Positions 16,749 through 25,581 are shown, numbered from the stretch's first letter. The stretch: DNA of 64,000 nt from an uncultured Euryhalocaulis sp. (GCA_913055605.1 CAJXKJ010000005.1:1-64000); one strand, 5' to 3'. The notes: generated by a model from the letters alone, not told the origin. Made by a program: numbers and translations.

Positions 16749-16805
16749 GCAGAAAACTGGCGGCGTCGCGGAGCCGGCGTCAAGGCGAGGCGTAGATAAG
16801 GGTCG

Positions 16806-17675
16806 ATGCCCGAGCTTCCCGAAGTCGAGACGGTCAGACGCGGCCTCGCCCCCGCCATGGAGGGGCGGCGGATCGTGCGCGCGGTCGCCAACCGGGCCGA
16901 TCTGCGCTTCCCGCTGCCGAAGGATTTCGCAAAGCGCCTGACCGGGGCGCGCGTCGAAAGCCTGCGCCGCCGCGCCAAATATCTGCTGGCCGGGCTGGAT
17001 ACGGGCGAGACGCTGCTGATGCATCTGGGCATGTCCGGCCGCTTCACGGTCGAACAGGCCGCGCCGAAAACCCCCGGCGCCTTCGCCCACGCCCGAATCC
17101 CCGACGCGAAACACGACCATGTCGTGTTCGAGATGGAAGCCGGAAAGGGCGGAACGCCCGCGCGCATCGTCTTCAACGATCCGCGCCGTTTCGGCTTTAT
17201 GGACCTGATCCCGACCGCGACGCTGGAGAACAGCCGCTGGCTGAAGGATCTGGGGCCGGAGCCGCTGGGCAACGCCTTCTCCCCCGCCTGGCTGGACGAG
17301 GTGCTGGCCGGCAAGGCGACCTCCGCCAAGGCGGCGCTGATGGACCAGCATGTCGTCGCCGGCCTCGGCAATATCTATGTGTGCGAGGCGCTGTTCCGCG
17401 CCCGCATCAGCCCGCGCCGCATGGCCCGCACTTTGCCCGGAAAGCGCGCCGCGCGCCTGGCCTCCGCCGTGCGCGCGGTGCTGGAGGACGCGATCGCCGC
17501 CGGCGGCTCGTCCCTGCGCGACTACGCCAATACCGAGGGCGATCTCGGCTATTTCCAGCATAGCTTCCAGGTCTATGGGCGGGAGGGACAGCCCTGTCCC
17601 GGATGCGGCGGCGTGGTCCGGCGGATCGTGCAATCGGGCCGCTCCACCTTCTTTTGCCCGTCCTGCCAGCGCTAG
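16806..17675 (+). CDS. mutM: Formamidopyrimidine-DNA glycosylase
   Basis: The enzyme (289 residues) excises 8-oxoguanine and formamidopyrimidines and nicks the strand by beta/delta elimination. The mature N-terminus [13 protein letters not shown] carries the catalytic Pro2 and Glu3. [10 protein letters not shown] contains the conserved HLGMSG motif. A helix-two-turn-helix segment contains [17 protein letters not shown]. The C-terminal zinc finger is complete (CPGCGG ... FFCPSCQR). The ATG lies seven bases after TAGATA, which may be a -10 box; an AAGGG in between could also act as a ribosome-binding site. Confidence 0.96.
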   Translation: MPELPEVETVRRGLAPAMEGRRIVRAVANRADLRFPLPKDFAKRLTGARVESLRRRAKYLLAGLDTGETLLMHLGMSGRFTVEQAAPKTPGAFAHARIPDAKHDHVVFEMEAGKGGTPARIVFNDPRRFGFMDLIPTATLENSRWLKDLGPEPLGNAFSPAWLDEVLAGKATSAKAALMDQHVVAGLGNIYVCEALFRARISPRRMARTLPGKRAARLASAVRAVLEDAIAAGGSSLRDYANTEGDLGYFQHSFQVYGREGQPCPGCGGVVRRIVQSGRSTFFCPSCQR

Positions 17676-17685
17676 AGTGCGCGCC

Positions 17686-18564
17686 ATGACTCGCTGCCTG
17701 ACTCGCTGGCTGCACATTATCGCCGTCTGGCTCTGCCTCGCCGCGCCCGCCGCGGCCGAGCCCGCTCTGTGGCGCGTCGCGGACGACGACACACAGATGT
17801 ATCTGTTCGGCACCGTCCACATCCTGCATCCGGACGCTGACTGGCTGGCCCCCGAAACCGCCGCGGCGCTGGACGCCGCCGATACGCTGGTGCTGGAGAC
17901 AGAGCTGGACCCCGCCGCCCAGCGCAGCGCCGCGCGGCTGGCGGAGGAGCATTCCTATCTGCCGCAGGGCGAGACCCTGTCGGGCCTGATGTCCAACGCC
18001 GATTACGACCTGTTCCGCCGCGCCGCGGACTCGGTGAATCTGAACGCGGCGCACATGGACACGCTGCGCCCCTGGATGGCCAGCCTGTCCCTGTCCCTCA
18101 TCTTCGCCCAGCTGCAGGGCCAGGACGCGGAGATCGGCGCCGACCGGGTGCTGATGCGCCGGGCGCAGGAAAGCGGGGCCGACCTCGTCTTCCTGGAGTC
18201 GCCGGAAGACCAGATCGCCATCTTCGCCGGCCTGTCGCGGCAGGGGGAGCTCGACATGCTGGCCGCCACCGCGGTCGAGATCGTGATGACGCCGGACATT
18301 CTGGACACGCTGGACGAGGCCTGGCTCGGCGGCGATGTCGAGACGCTGTCGGACCTCGCCGCCGAGGGCATGCGCAAGGACGCGCCGGAGCTCTACGAGG
18401 CCGCGCTCGCCGAGCGCAATCGCAACTGGACCGGAGCGCTTACCGCCCTGATGGGAACCCCCGGCACGGTGTTCGTGGCGGTCGGCGCGGCGCACCTGGC
18501 CGGGCCGGACAGTCTGCAGATTCTGCTGGAAGAGCAGGGGCTCGCCGTGGAACGGGTGCGGTAA
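17686..18564 (+). CDS. TraB/GumN family secreted protein
   Basis: A 292-residue protein with a signal peptide (residues 1-25, ending AAPAAAEPAL). The TraB/GumN (ChaN-superfamily-like) core begins with LWRVADDDTQMYLFGTVHIL, the G-T-x-H hallmark. Later conserved elements are VLETELDP, the MDTLRPWMASLSLS segment, FLESPEDQIAIF, and near the C-terminus FVAVGAAHLAGPDSL, which supplies the second His. Family members are predicted metallo-peptidases of unknown substrate. The ATG is 10 bases after the mutM stop, and a TAGAGT box lies close to it. Confidence 0.88.
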   Translation: MTRCLTRWLHIIAVWLCLAAPAAAEPALWRVADDDTQMYLFGTVHILHPDADWLAPETAAALDAADTLVLETELDPAAQRSAARLAEEHSYLPQGETLSGLMSNADYDLFRRAADSVNLNAAHMDTLRPWMASLSLSLIFAQLQGQDAEIGADRVLMRRAQESGADLVFLESPEDQIAIFAGLSRQGELDMLAATAVEIVMTPDILDTLDEAWLGGDVETLSDLAAEGMRKDAPELYEAALAERNRNWTGALTALMGTPGTVFVAVGAAHLAGPDSLQILLEEQGLAVERVR

Positions 18565-18716
18565 GCTCCGGCCCGGACTGGGCTTTTCGCAGGTGCAGCG
18601 ATACCCCCTCGCGCCCCTTGTGCGTTTGCGTTATAGCGGCGCCCCTGCGGGCCGGGAGACGGCCGGGCAGGGACCCGAAAGGCCGTCCGCCGGCAGGCGG
18701 GAAAGGATGTTCGCCA

Positions 18717-19493
18717 TTGGCCTACGAAACCATCGAAGTGAAAACCGAAGGCGGCGTAGGCGTCATCACGCTGGAGCGCGCGAAATCGCTGAACGCGCTG
18801 ACCGCGAAGATGACGTCGGAAATCGCCGCCGCGCTGGCGGACTTCAACGCCAATGACGAGATCCGCTGCGTAGTGCTGACCGGCTCCAAGAAAGCCTTCG
18901 CCGCCGGCGCGGACATCAAGGAAATCAAGGACCGGGAATATCCCGAAATCTATCTGGCCGACCCGATCGCCGAGACGTGGGAGGCGGTCGCCCGCTTTCG
19001 CAAGCCGATCATCGCGGCGGTGTCCGGCTACGCCCTGGGCGGCGGCTGCGAGCTCGCCATGATGTGCGACTTCATCATCGCCTCGGAGACCGCCAAGTTC
19101 GGCCAGCCGGAAATCACGCTCGGCATCATTCCGGGCGCCGGCGGCACCCAGCGCCTGCCGCGCTCCATCGGCAAGGCGAAGGCCATGGATATGGTCCTCA
19201 CCGGCCGCATGATGGACGCCAAGGAGGCCGAGCGCTGCGGCCTGGTCTCCCGCCTGGTGCCGGAGGACGACGTGATGGAGGAGGCGATGAGCGCGGCGCG
19301 CAAGATCGCGTCCTTCTCCCGCCCCGTGACCATCATGGCGAAGGAGGCGGTGAACGCCGCCTTCGAGACCACGCTGGACCAGGGCGTGCGGTTCGAGCGC
19401 CGGGTTTTCCACGCCATGTTCGCGCTGGAGGACCAGTCCGAGGGCATGGCGGCCTTCGCCGAAAAGCGCGCCCCGCATTTCAAGAACAAATAG
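18717..19493 (+). CDS. Enoyl-CoA hydratase
   Basis: The enzyme (258 residues) hydrates trans-2-enoyl-CoA in beta-oxidation. I place the start at the TTG at 18717-18719, because the product then begins (M)AYETIEVKTEGGVGVITLER as in the family and AAAGGA lies about nine bases upstream. The oxyanion hole is built by AAGADIKE and by ALGGGCELAMMCDF. The two catalytic glutamates are Glu112 (GGGCE) and Glu132 (GQPEITLG). Length and motifs are those of short-chain crotonase-type hydratases. rpsT follows with its own leader. Confidence 0.93.
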   Translation: MAYETIEVKTEGGVGVITLERAKSLNALTAKMTSEIAAALADFNANDEIRCVVLTGSKKAFAAGADIKEIKDREYPEIYLADPIAETWEAVARFRKPIIAAVSGYALGGGCELAMMCDFIIASETAKFGQPEITLGIIPGAGGTQRLPRSIGKAKAMDMVLTGRMMDAKEAERCGLVSRLVPEDDVMEEAMSAARKIASFSRPVTIMAKEAVNAAFETTLDQGVRFERRVFHAMFALEDQSEGMAAFAEKRAPHFKNK

Positions 19494-19601
19494 CCGGGTT
19501 TCCTTTGTCGCAGCGGGGCTGTTGACCTTCCGCCCGCATGCGGCTATCTGCCCGCCTTCGCGCGCCCGAAGGGGGCCCGCGCCTTTCTGAGACAGAGTGA
19601 C

Positions 19602-19868
19602 ATGGCCAATACCCGTTCGGCGAAAAAGATGGTTCGTAAGATCGAGGCTCGCACCGCGGTCAACAAGTCGCGCCGTTCGCGTATGCGTTCCGCCGTGCGT
19701 GAGGTCGAGGAAGCGATCGCCGCCGGCGACGCCGCCGCCGCCCGCGCCGCCATGGGCGCCGCGGAGCCGGCCCTGATGCACGCCGCCAGCCAGGGCGTCG
19801 TCCACCGCAACGCCGCCTCGCGGAAAATCTCGCGCCTCAATGCGCGCGTGAAAGCGATGTCCGCCTAG
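19602..19868 (+). CDS. rpsT: 30S ribosomal protein S20
   Basis: The protein (88 residues) binds 16S rRNA in the body of the small subunit. The sequence [30 protein letters not shown] and the later [19 protein letters not shown] are diagnostic of bS20. Its position just upstream of dnaA on the same strand is usual for Caulobacter-like genomes. A strong terminator follows at 19881-19914, so rpsT and dnaA are probably separate transcription units. Confidence 0.97.
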   Translation: MANTRSAKKMVRKIEARTAVNKSRRSRMRSAVREVEEAIAAGDAAAARAAMGAAEPALMHAASQGVVHRNAASRKISRLNARVKAMSA

Positions 19869-19880
19869 GGCGGGTTTTGC

Positions 19881-19914
19881 GCCGCGGACGGCTTCGCCGC
19901 GGCATTCGTTTTTT
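19881..19914 (+). terminator. Rho-independent terminator after rpsT
   Basis: GCCGCGG (19881-19887) pairs perfectly with CCGCGGC (19897-19903) across a 9-base loop. A run of six T at 19909-19914 follows. It begins 12 bases after the rpsT stop codon. Confidence 0.85.
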
Positions 19915-20015
19915 CTCTGAAATCTGCCGGTCATACCCGCGTCATGCGGGCTCGCTAGCGTGCGCGCCATCGTGGCCGGAGCCGCGCCCCCCGGTGCTTC
20001 CGGTCGTCCTTCCAG

Positions 20016-20050
20016 CCCTCTTTCGTGCGCGAAAGGGGGCTGTATTTTTT
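20016..20050 (+). terminator. Second terminator-like hairpin in the dnaA leader region
   Basis: CCCTCTTTCG (20016-20025) pairs with CGAAAGGGGG (20030-20039), with one G-T wobble, around a TGCG loop. It is followed by TGTATTTTTT. No gene lies between it and the rpsT terminator. It therefore acts either as a backup terminator or, if the dnaA promoter lies upstream of it, as an attenuator of dnaA. Confidence 0.65.
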
Positions 20051-20109
20051 CTGATAGATTTCCGTCTTATTGCAGTTGGGTAAGTGCGCGTCGCGTTTCG
20101 CGTTTCAGA

Positions 20110-20326
20110 GAGTCAACAGCAAATACCCCTGACGCGGGAGATTTGATCTGTTGATTCCACCCCGGCCATGGACCACTCTCGGGGCGTTCCAAACGTGATC
20201 AACGGCAAGCGGGAACGGACAAGCGGTGGCGCTCCAGGCGCCGGCGGGCGGGATTAGTTTGCCTTAAAAAATCAAATGCTTGGGGGGCGTGCATGCGCCC
20301 ATTCAAGGGGGGTGTTACATTGACTC
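20110..20326. promoter_or_regulatory. dnaA leader with three GANTC (CcrM-type) methylation sites
   Basis: GAGTC at 20110, GATTC at 20153 and GACTC at 20322 lie within 217 bases in the dnaA promoter/start region. In Caulobacter, CcrM methylation of GANTC in the dnaA leader couples dnaA transcription to replication. The sites are seen; the regulation is inferred from that precedent. No cluster of DnaA boxes is visible here. Confidence 0.5.
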
Positions 20327-21792
20327 TGGAAGGCCAGGACGGGCCCTCGAGCCCGTCGGTGAAAGACCTGTGGCTCGCGCTCAAAGATCGGCTCCGTCGG
20401 GAGATGGAGCCCGCCGCGTTTCAATCGTGGGTTGAGAGGCTGGAAGCCATCGAGGACGGCGCGGTGATCGTGATCGCGGCGCCCAACCGCTTCATCGCGC
20501 AATGGGTGAGCGCGAATCTCGGCTATCGCATCCGCACGCTGTGGGGCGAGCTGGATCCCGAAGGCCGCCCGGTTGAGTTCGGCGTCCGCCCGGCTTCCGT
20601 GGCCGGCGAGGGCGCCGCGCCCGAAGCCGCATCCGGGGCCGCTTCGGCCGCCCCCGTTGATGCTGCGTCCGCGAAGCGCGAGAGCGTCGCTCCGGCGCCG
20701 TCTGGCGTCGGCGCGACGCCGCAGCCGGCGGCCTCGGCCGAGCCCGGCCGCGGCCAGAAGCTGGGCTTCGGCGGGCGTCTGTCGACCTTCGAGAATTTCA
20801 TTCCCGGCGCCGCCAACGAGTTCGCGCTGAGCGCCGCCCGCGCCGTGGCGCGCGGCGCGGGGCCGGAGCTGAACCCGCTCTTCCTTCACGGGCCCTACGG
20901 CTTCGGCAAGACGCATCTGATGCACGCCATCCAGCATGAGGTGGACCGTCAGGGCGTGCGCCAGGCGCTGTATTTCAGCGGCGAGCGTTTCACCTCAGAA
21001 TTCGTCGAGGCGTGCCAGCGGCGGGACACCGCGGCCTTCAAGGCGCGCGTGCGCGGCGCGGACGTGCTGCTGATCGACGATATCCAGATGGTCGAAGGCA
21101 AGAAGGCGACCCAGGAAGAATTCTTCCACACCGTCGCCGACCTCGTGCATTCGGGCCGTCAGGTCGTGGTCACCGCCGCCTGCCCGCTGTCGGACCTGGA
21201 GGGTCTGGACGACCGCACCCGCTCGCTGCTGGCCGGCGGCGTGCGCTGCGACATCGGCCCGGCGGACCTCGACCTGCGCCGCCGCATCCTGGACCGGGTG
21301 CTGGCCGATTTGCAGAACCGCCATGCCTGGATCGACATGCCGTCGGACGCGCGCGGCTTCCTCGCCGCCCGCATCACCACCAGCCCGCGGGAGCTTCTGG
21401 GCGCGCTCAACACGCTGATCGCCCGCGCCGCGGTGCACAAGAAGCGCATGACGGTCGAATGGGTGACCGAGGTCCTGGCCAAGCATGTCGCGCCGGAGCA
21501 GAAGCGCGTCAGCGTCGACCAGATCCAGCGCGCGGTGGCCCAGTTCTTCGATCTGCGCCTGGCGGAGCTTCTGTCCCGCCGCCGTACCCGCGCCATCGCC
21601 GTGCCGCGCCAGATCGCCATGTATCTGTCCAAGGAGATGACGACCCGGTCCTATCCCGACCTCGCAAAGCGGTTCGGCGGGCGGGACCACACCACGGTCA
21701 TCCATGGCGTGCGCCGGGTCGCGGCCCTGATGGAGTCGGACGCCGACTTCGCCCGGACGGTCGCCGAAATCCGGCGGTCGCTGGAAAATTGA
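20293..21792 (+). CDS. dnaA: Chromosomal replication initiator DnaA
   Basis: The reading has 499 residues. Domain I is at residues 20-90, followed by a long Ala/Pro-rich domain II linker (95-160). The AAA+ domain has Walker A GPYGFGKTHL near residue 200 and Walker B DVLLIDDIQ near 257. Domain IV contains the DnaA-box reader YLSKEMTTRSYPDLAKRFGGRDHTTVIHG. Several ATPase-domain motifs differ from the usual form. Box VII reads DDRTRSLLAGG, so the position of the arginine finger (Arg285 in E. coli) is Leu312. Two starts are possible: the ATG at 20293 or the TTG at 20320, the latter with AAGGGGGG upstream. Confidence in identity is high; the start is uncertain. Confidence 0.95.
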   Translation: MRPFKGGVTLTLEGQDGPSSPSVKDLWLALKDRLRREMEPAAFQSWVERLEAIEDGAVIVIAAPNRFIAQWVSANLGYRIRTLWGELDPEGRPVEFGVRPASVAGEGAAPEAASGAASAAPVDAASAKRESVAPAPSGVGATPQPAASAEPGRGQKLGFGGRLSTFENFIPGAANEFALSAARAVARGAGPELNPLFLHGPYGFGKTHLMHAIQHEVDRQGVRQALYFSGERFTSEFVEACQRRDTAAFKARVRGADVLLIDDIQMVEGKKATQEEFFHTVADLVHSGRQVVVTAACPLSDLEGLDDRTRSLLAGGVRCDIGPADLDLRRRILDRVLADLQNRHAWIDMPSDARGFLAARITTSPRELLGALNTLIARAAVHKKRMTVEWVTEVLAKHVAPEQKRVSVDQIQRAVAQFFDLRLAELLSRRRTRAIAVPRQIAMYLSKEMTTRSYPDLAKRFGGRDHTTVIHGVRRVAALMESDADFARTVAEIRRSLEN

Positions 21793-21899
21793 TCCGCACG
21801 GCGTTGAAAATTCGCCCCTTCGCTGGGGGCCGTGTTGCGCTATGGTCTCCGGCCCCGCGCCATGCGCGGACCTGATTCTCAGCCCGAACGGTCACGCAG

Positions 21900-23015
21900 A
21901 TGAAGCTTTCGATCGAACGCGCCGCCCTCCTGAAGACGCTCGGCCACGTCCAGAACGTGGTCGAGCGCCGCAACACGATCCCGATCCTGGCCAATGTCCT
22001 GCTGTCGGCCGAGGACGGCGGGCTGAAATGCGCCGCCACGGACCTCGATCTGGAAATCACCGAGACCGCGCCGGCCAGCGTTTCCTCGCCAGGGTCCGCG
22101 ACCGCGCCGGCCCACACGCTCTATGAGATCGTGCGCAAGCTGCCCGACGGGGCGGAGGTGGAGATCGCCCTGGCCAGCGGCGACCCGCGGCTGGAGATCA
22201 CCGCCGGCCGCTCCCGCTTCCAGCTGCCCTCGCTGCCGCCCTCCGACTTCCCGGTGCTGAGCGCCGAGGGGCTGGCGCACAGCTTCACCATGTCCGGCGC
22301 GGACCTTGCGCGCCTGATCGACCGCACGCGCTTCGCCATCTCCACCGAAGAGACGCGCTATTATCTGAACGGCATCCATCTGCACGCCCAGGACGGCGAC
22401 GCGAAACTGCTGCGCGCCGTGGCCACCGACGGCCACCGTCTGGCGCTGGCGGAAATGGATCTGCCGGAGGGCGCGGCGGGCATGCCGGCGGTCATCGTGC
22501 CGCGCAAGACGGTGGCGGAGGTCCGCCGCCTGCTCGACGACGCCGAGGACGACGTGAATGTCTCGGTCTCCGACGCCAAGATAAGGTTCGAGGTCGGCGC
22601 CGCCGTCCTCACCTCAAAGCTGATCGACGGGTCCTTCCCGGACTATGAGCGCGTCATCCCGCGCGGCAACGACCGGGAGCTGGTGCTGGACAACAAGGTC
22701 TTCGCCGAGGCCGTGGACCGCGTCGCCACCGTGTCGGTCGAAAAATCGCGCAGCGTGAAACTCTCCATCGGGCAGGACACGCTGACCCTCGTCGCCAACA
22801 ACCCGGAATCGGGTCAGGCGACGGAAGAAATCGGCGTCGATTTCAGCGCCGAGCCGCTCGATATCGGCTTCAACGCCCGATACCTGCTGGACGTCTCGTC
22901 CCAGATCCAGGGCGACGAGGCGACCTTCTGGTTCAACGACACCGCCTCGCCGGCGCTGGTGAAGGACTCCTCGGACGAACACGCCCTCTACGTCCTGATG
23001 CCGCTGCGGGTGTAG
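21900..23015 (+). CDS. dnaN: DNA polymerase III sliding clamp (beta subunit)
   Basis: The clamp (371 residues) forms a ring that tethers the replicative polymerase. Three clamp domains are evident from MKLSIERAALLKTLGHVQNVVERRNTIPILANVLL at the start, the central TRFAISTEETRYYLNGIHLH, and the C-terminal GFNARYLLDVSSQI. It ends with EHALYVLMPLRV, which contributes to the protein-binding groove. It lies about 107 bases after dnaA on the same strand. recF and gyrB, its usual companions, follow only after 7 kb of other genes. Confidence 0.97.
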   Translation: MKLSIERAALLKTLGHVQNVVERRNTIPILANVLLSAEDGGLKCAATDLDLEITETAPASVSSPGSATAPAHTLYEIVRKLPDGAEVEIALASGDPRLEITAGRSRFQLPSLPPSDFPVLSAEGLAHSFTMSGADLARLIDRTRFAISTEETRYYLNGIHLHAQDGDAKLLRAVATDGHRLALAEMDLPEGAAGMPAVIVPRKTVAEVRRLLDDAEDDVNVSVSDAKIRFEVGAAVLTSKLIDGSFPDYERVIPRGNDRELVLDNKVFAEAVDRVATVSVEKSRSVKLSIGQDTLTLVANNPESGQATEEIGVDFSAEPLDIGFNARYLLDVSSQIQGDEATFWFNDTASPALVKDSSDEHALYVLMPLRV

Positions 23016-23167
23016 GTGTCTTTCCCGCCCCGATCGTGACTGTCAGTGCGTGCCGCTTTCCAATCGGAGAGTCAGTTGTCAATATCGCGCTAAAGTTGTC
23101 GACGCCCTTCAATTCCCGTGCTTGGGTACTTTGTTGAACTTTGCCCTACGTGCATCGGGAGGGTCGT

Positions 23168-23917
23168 ATGAAACAGCTGATTGCGGTCTGTGCCGCTGTG
23201 GGGGCGCTGCTTTTTTCCAGTGGCGCGTTTGCCCAGAACCTGACGATCGAAATCAAACGTGCATCCTACAACGCCAATTCGATCACTGGAGAATTGTTCG
23301 TGAATGGAGCTTTTGTCTCCCACACTCTCGAACTGCCTTGGCGGAATAATGAAAGCTACGTGAGTTCAATTCCGGCGGGCGATTATGGGGCGCTGCTAAG
23401 GTATGACAAGAACGACCAATGGCGTCTTCAACTTACGGGCGTGCCAGGGCGGGGTGGCATCCAGATTCATGTCGGTAATTGGCCCAACCAGATCGAAGGC
23501 TGCGTCCTTGTTGGGACTACTGTCAATAACGTGTCCGACGAACTCGAACCCAAGACTAGCGTACCTGCCTATAACAGTCTTAAAACCGCATTCTACGGGA
23601 CACCCAACCCTGTCTCGACACCTGACGTAGATATCATCGTCAGGGTCTCTCACTATCCGCAACGAACAAAATTCACAGGCGGTGGCGTGCAACTCGACTA
23701 CCAAGACAAAGGCCGGTGGTCGATCCGATTTCAAGGACAGACTATTTCCCTGACCGAAGAACGCCGTGACCTCCAACATATCGTTTTGCGCGGCACCGTT
23801 GATGGGGATACGGCCTATATCCGAGTACCTCTGTTTGGTGGGAAGCTAGCGGAATCCGACTCTCCTTCCGGACCGTGGGATTCTTCGGATGCTCCCACAG
23901 TGACCCGGTCGAACTGA
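23168..23917 (+). CDS. Secreted DUF5675 family protein
   Basis: The 249-residue product starts at the ATG at 23168 behind a good GGGAGGG site and has a signal peptide (MKQLIAVCAAVGALLFSSGAFAQ). Residues about 40-115 match the DUF5675 pattern, with LELPWRNNESYVSSIPAGDY and a later GIQIHVGNWPNQIEGCVLVG; the His/Gly-Asn-x-x-x-x-x-x-GC core recalls L,D-transpeptidase-like folds. The C-terminal half has no recognised domain. DUF5675 genes are often found in phage or mobile regions. The gene is markedly richer in A+T than its neighbours and sits between dnaN and the next block, which suggests horizontal acquisition. Confidence 0.75.
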   Translation: MKQLIAVCAAVGALLFSSGAFAQNLTIEIKRASYNANSITGELFVNGAFVSHTLELPWRNNESYVSSIPAGDYGALLRYDKNDQWRLQLTGVPGRGGIQIHVGNWPNQIEGCVLVGTTVNNVSDELEPKTSVPAYNSLKTAFYGTPNPVSTPDVDIIVRVSHYPQRTKFTGGGVQLDYQDKGRWSIRFQGQTISLTEERRDLQHIVLRGTVDGDTAYIRVPLFGGKLAESDSPSGPWDSSDAPTVTRSN

Positions 23918-23935
23918 TACGCGGCGGACTCCACG

Positions 23936-24301
23936 ATGCGCGACCGCGAACCTTGGTTCGAACCCAAAACCTACGGCTTTGGCGCCGGCTTGCCGATCCA
24001 CCGCAATGGCTGGATCGCGCTCGGCGCCTATATCGGCGGCATGCTGCTGGCGGGCTTCGTCTTCACGCTCGCTCTGCCGGCCGCGTTCGATCTGCTGGTC
24101 CCGAAAACCTATGGCGTCGGCTACACGATGGCGCCCGGTCCCACGGCGCTGTTTATGGGTCTGTATCTGCTGCTCGCCGTCCTGCCCTTGACGCTCCTCC
24201 TCACCGCCGTCGCAAAGCGCCATACGCGCGGGGACTGGCGCTGGCGCTGGGGCCGGACGCCCCCGGACAGCGGTTCGGACACCAACGAGCCTCGCTCGTG
24301 A
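23936..24301 (+). CDS. Small inner-membrane protein, two helices
   Basis: A 121-residue protein with two clear membrane segments (WIALGAYIGGMLLAGFVF and TALFMGLYLLLAVLPLTLLL). The N-terminus contains WFEPKTYGFGAGLPI, and the Arg/Trp-rich cytoplasmic tail is hydrophilic (RGDWRWRWGRTPPDSGSD). The family is not recognised. The stop TGA overlaps the GTG start of the next small membrane protein gene, so the two are coupled and probably act together. Confidence 0.7.
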   Translation: MRDREPWFEPKTYGFGAGLPIHRNGWIALGAYIGGMLLAGFVFTLALPAAFDLLVPKTYGVGYTMAPGPTALFMGLYLLLAVLPLTLLLTAVAKRHTRGDWRWRWGRTPPDSGSDTNEPRS

Positions 24302-24486
24302 CCGAACGCAAACCCGCCTCCAACCTGACCGTCGGCGCGGCCATCGCCATCGGCATCGGGATCGGCGCCGCCCTCGGCGCGGCGATGGACAATATGGCGC
24401 TCGGCGTGGGCTTAGGAATCGCCATCGGCGCCGCGGTCGGCGTCACGCTCGGGTCGCGCCGCCGCGGACCGGACGATCCGGAATAG
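24298..24486 (+). CDS. Glycine-zipper membrane micro-protein
   Basis: A 62-residue protein starting at a GTG in a GTGA overlap with the previous gene. After a short polar start (VTERKPASN) it has two Gly/Ala-rich helices (VGAAIAIGIGIGAALGAAM and LGVGLGIAIGAAVGVTLG) with G-x-x-x-G spacing, typical of glycine zippers that oligomerise in the membrane. It ends in a basic/acidic tail. The function is unknown; context ties it to the 121-residue protein. Confidence 0.65.
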   Translation: MTERKPASNLTVGAAIAIGIGIGAALGAAMDNMALGVGLGIAIGAAVGVTLGSRRRGPDDPE

Positions 24487-24507
24487 GCCTGAAGGACCAA
24501 TCTTTTC

Positions 24508-24813
24508 ATGACCGGAAACAGCCCCGTCCTCGAAGTCGCCTTTATCGCCGTGAAGCCCGGGGCGGAGTCCGATTTCGAAATCGCCTTCGCGGAGGCCCGC
24601 AAACTGCCGGAGGCCATCGCGGGCTTCCGGGGGCTGGAGCTGCGCCGCGGGGTGGAGGAGCCCTCCCGCTACGTCCTGCTCGCCTGGTGGGACAGCGTGG
24701 AAAACCACACCACGGATTTCCGGGAATCGCCCCAGTTCGGCAAATGGCGCGAACTGCTCGGCCCCTATTTCGACGGCCTGCCGCAAGTCAGCCACGCCTC
24801 TGCTCCGCTGTAG
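24508..24813 (+). CDS. Antibiotic biosynthesis monooxygenase (ABM) domain protein
   Basis: The 101-residue protein is a ferredoxin-like alpha/beta barrel. The pattern is VLEVAFIAVKPGAESDFEIAFAEA, then GFRGLELRRGVEEPSRYVLLAWWDSVENHTTDFRESPQF, the typical ABM layout in which the W-x-S-x-x-x-H segment closes the cavity. Family members act on polyketides, haem or quinones, or have only a cofactor-independent oxygenase fold. No specific substrate can be named. It is 22 bases after the micro-protein gene and convergent with the ABC permease gene. Confidence 0.82.
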   Translation: MTGNSPVLEVAFIAVKPGAESDFEIAFAEARKLPEAIAGFRGLELRRGVEEPSRYVLLAWWDSVENHTTDFRESPQFGKWRELLGPYFDGLPQVSHASAPL

Positions 24814-24834
24814 GGGCCGTCCCCGGATAGGGGG

Positions 24835-25581
24835 TCAGCGCATCTCGCGCCGGCTGAGATGCAGCGTCATGGCGATCAGCACGGCCAGCCCGCCCGCGAG
24901 GCCATAGAGGGCCAGCCGCTGCGCGCTCTGCGGATATTCCTCGATCGTCAGCGCGATCCACATCGGCATGCCCCAGGGCCACAGCTCGATCCTGTCGACC
25001 TGGCGGAAGATCATCCCGGCCAGCGTCACCGCCACCCCGCCAAAGCCCAGCAGCACCGGCGCGATAAAGCTGGCGAAGCGCAGCGACGCCCAGATCTGGA
25101 TCGCCGTCAGGCACAGGCCCGCCGCCGCGCCCAGCACGATCAGGCGATAGAACGCGGCCAGCCCCACCTGTCCGGTCAGCGGTCCGCCGGCCCCGATCTG
25201 CCCGCCCAGCCAACCGCCCGCCGCGACCGCCAGCGGGAACAGCGCGGTCATCACCCACAGCCCCAGGATCACGACCGCGGCCTTCACCGCGAACGTCATC
25301 CATTTCGGCGCGGGCAGCATCAATTGATGGTCCCAGCCGCGCGCCCGGTGCTCGATCTGCGCGGCGAAGGCGGCGAAGGCCGTGGCCGACAGCGGCGCCA
25401 GCAACAGCATCCAGAACCCGGTCATCCCCTCCCACACGTCGGCCCATTCCGGCGCGCGCTCGCCCGCCGCGATCCCGGCGAACATCAGCGCCCCGGCCAG
25501 CATCGGCGCCGCGAACAGCGCCAGCAGCGTGACCGGTTCGCGCAGCTTGCGCAGCTCGGCGCTAAACAGGCGGATGAGCAT
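24835..25581 (-). CDS. ABC-2 type transporter permease
   Basis: A 248-residue integral membrane protein. I start it at the ATG at 25579-25581 (MLIRLFSAELRKLREPVTLL), because the N-terminal F-x-x-E-L-x-K-L motif is the usual beginning of ABC-2 permeases. About six hydrophobic segments follow. Like other lantibiotic- or bacitracin-exporter-type permeases it has no cytoplasmic ATPase of its own. It overlaps the upstream ATPase gene by 20 bases, so the two form an exporter operon. The substrate is unknown. Confidence 0.85.
   Translation of the reverse strand: MLIRLFSAELRKLREPVTLLALFAAPMLAGALMFAGIAAGERAPEWADVWEGMTGFWMLLLAPLSATAFAAFAAQIEHRARGWDHQLMLPAPKWMTFAVKAAVVILGLWVMTALFPLAVAAGGWLGGQIGAGGPLTGQVGLAAFYRLIVLGAAAGLCLTAIQIWASLRFASFIAPVLLGFGGVAVTLAGMIFRQVDRIELWPWGMPMWIALTIEEYPQSAQRLALYGLAGGLAVLIAMTLHLSRREMR

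Noticed and set aside
19869-20292. Replication origin between rpsT and dnaA
   Set aside because: Only GANTC sites are seen. No cluster of TTATCCACA-type DnaA boxes or A+T-rich unwinding element with 13-mers is visible. Isolated TTTTCCACA sequences near 196 and 63234 are single and lie in other places.
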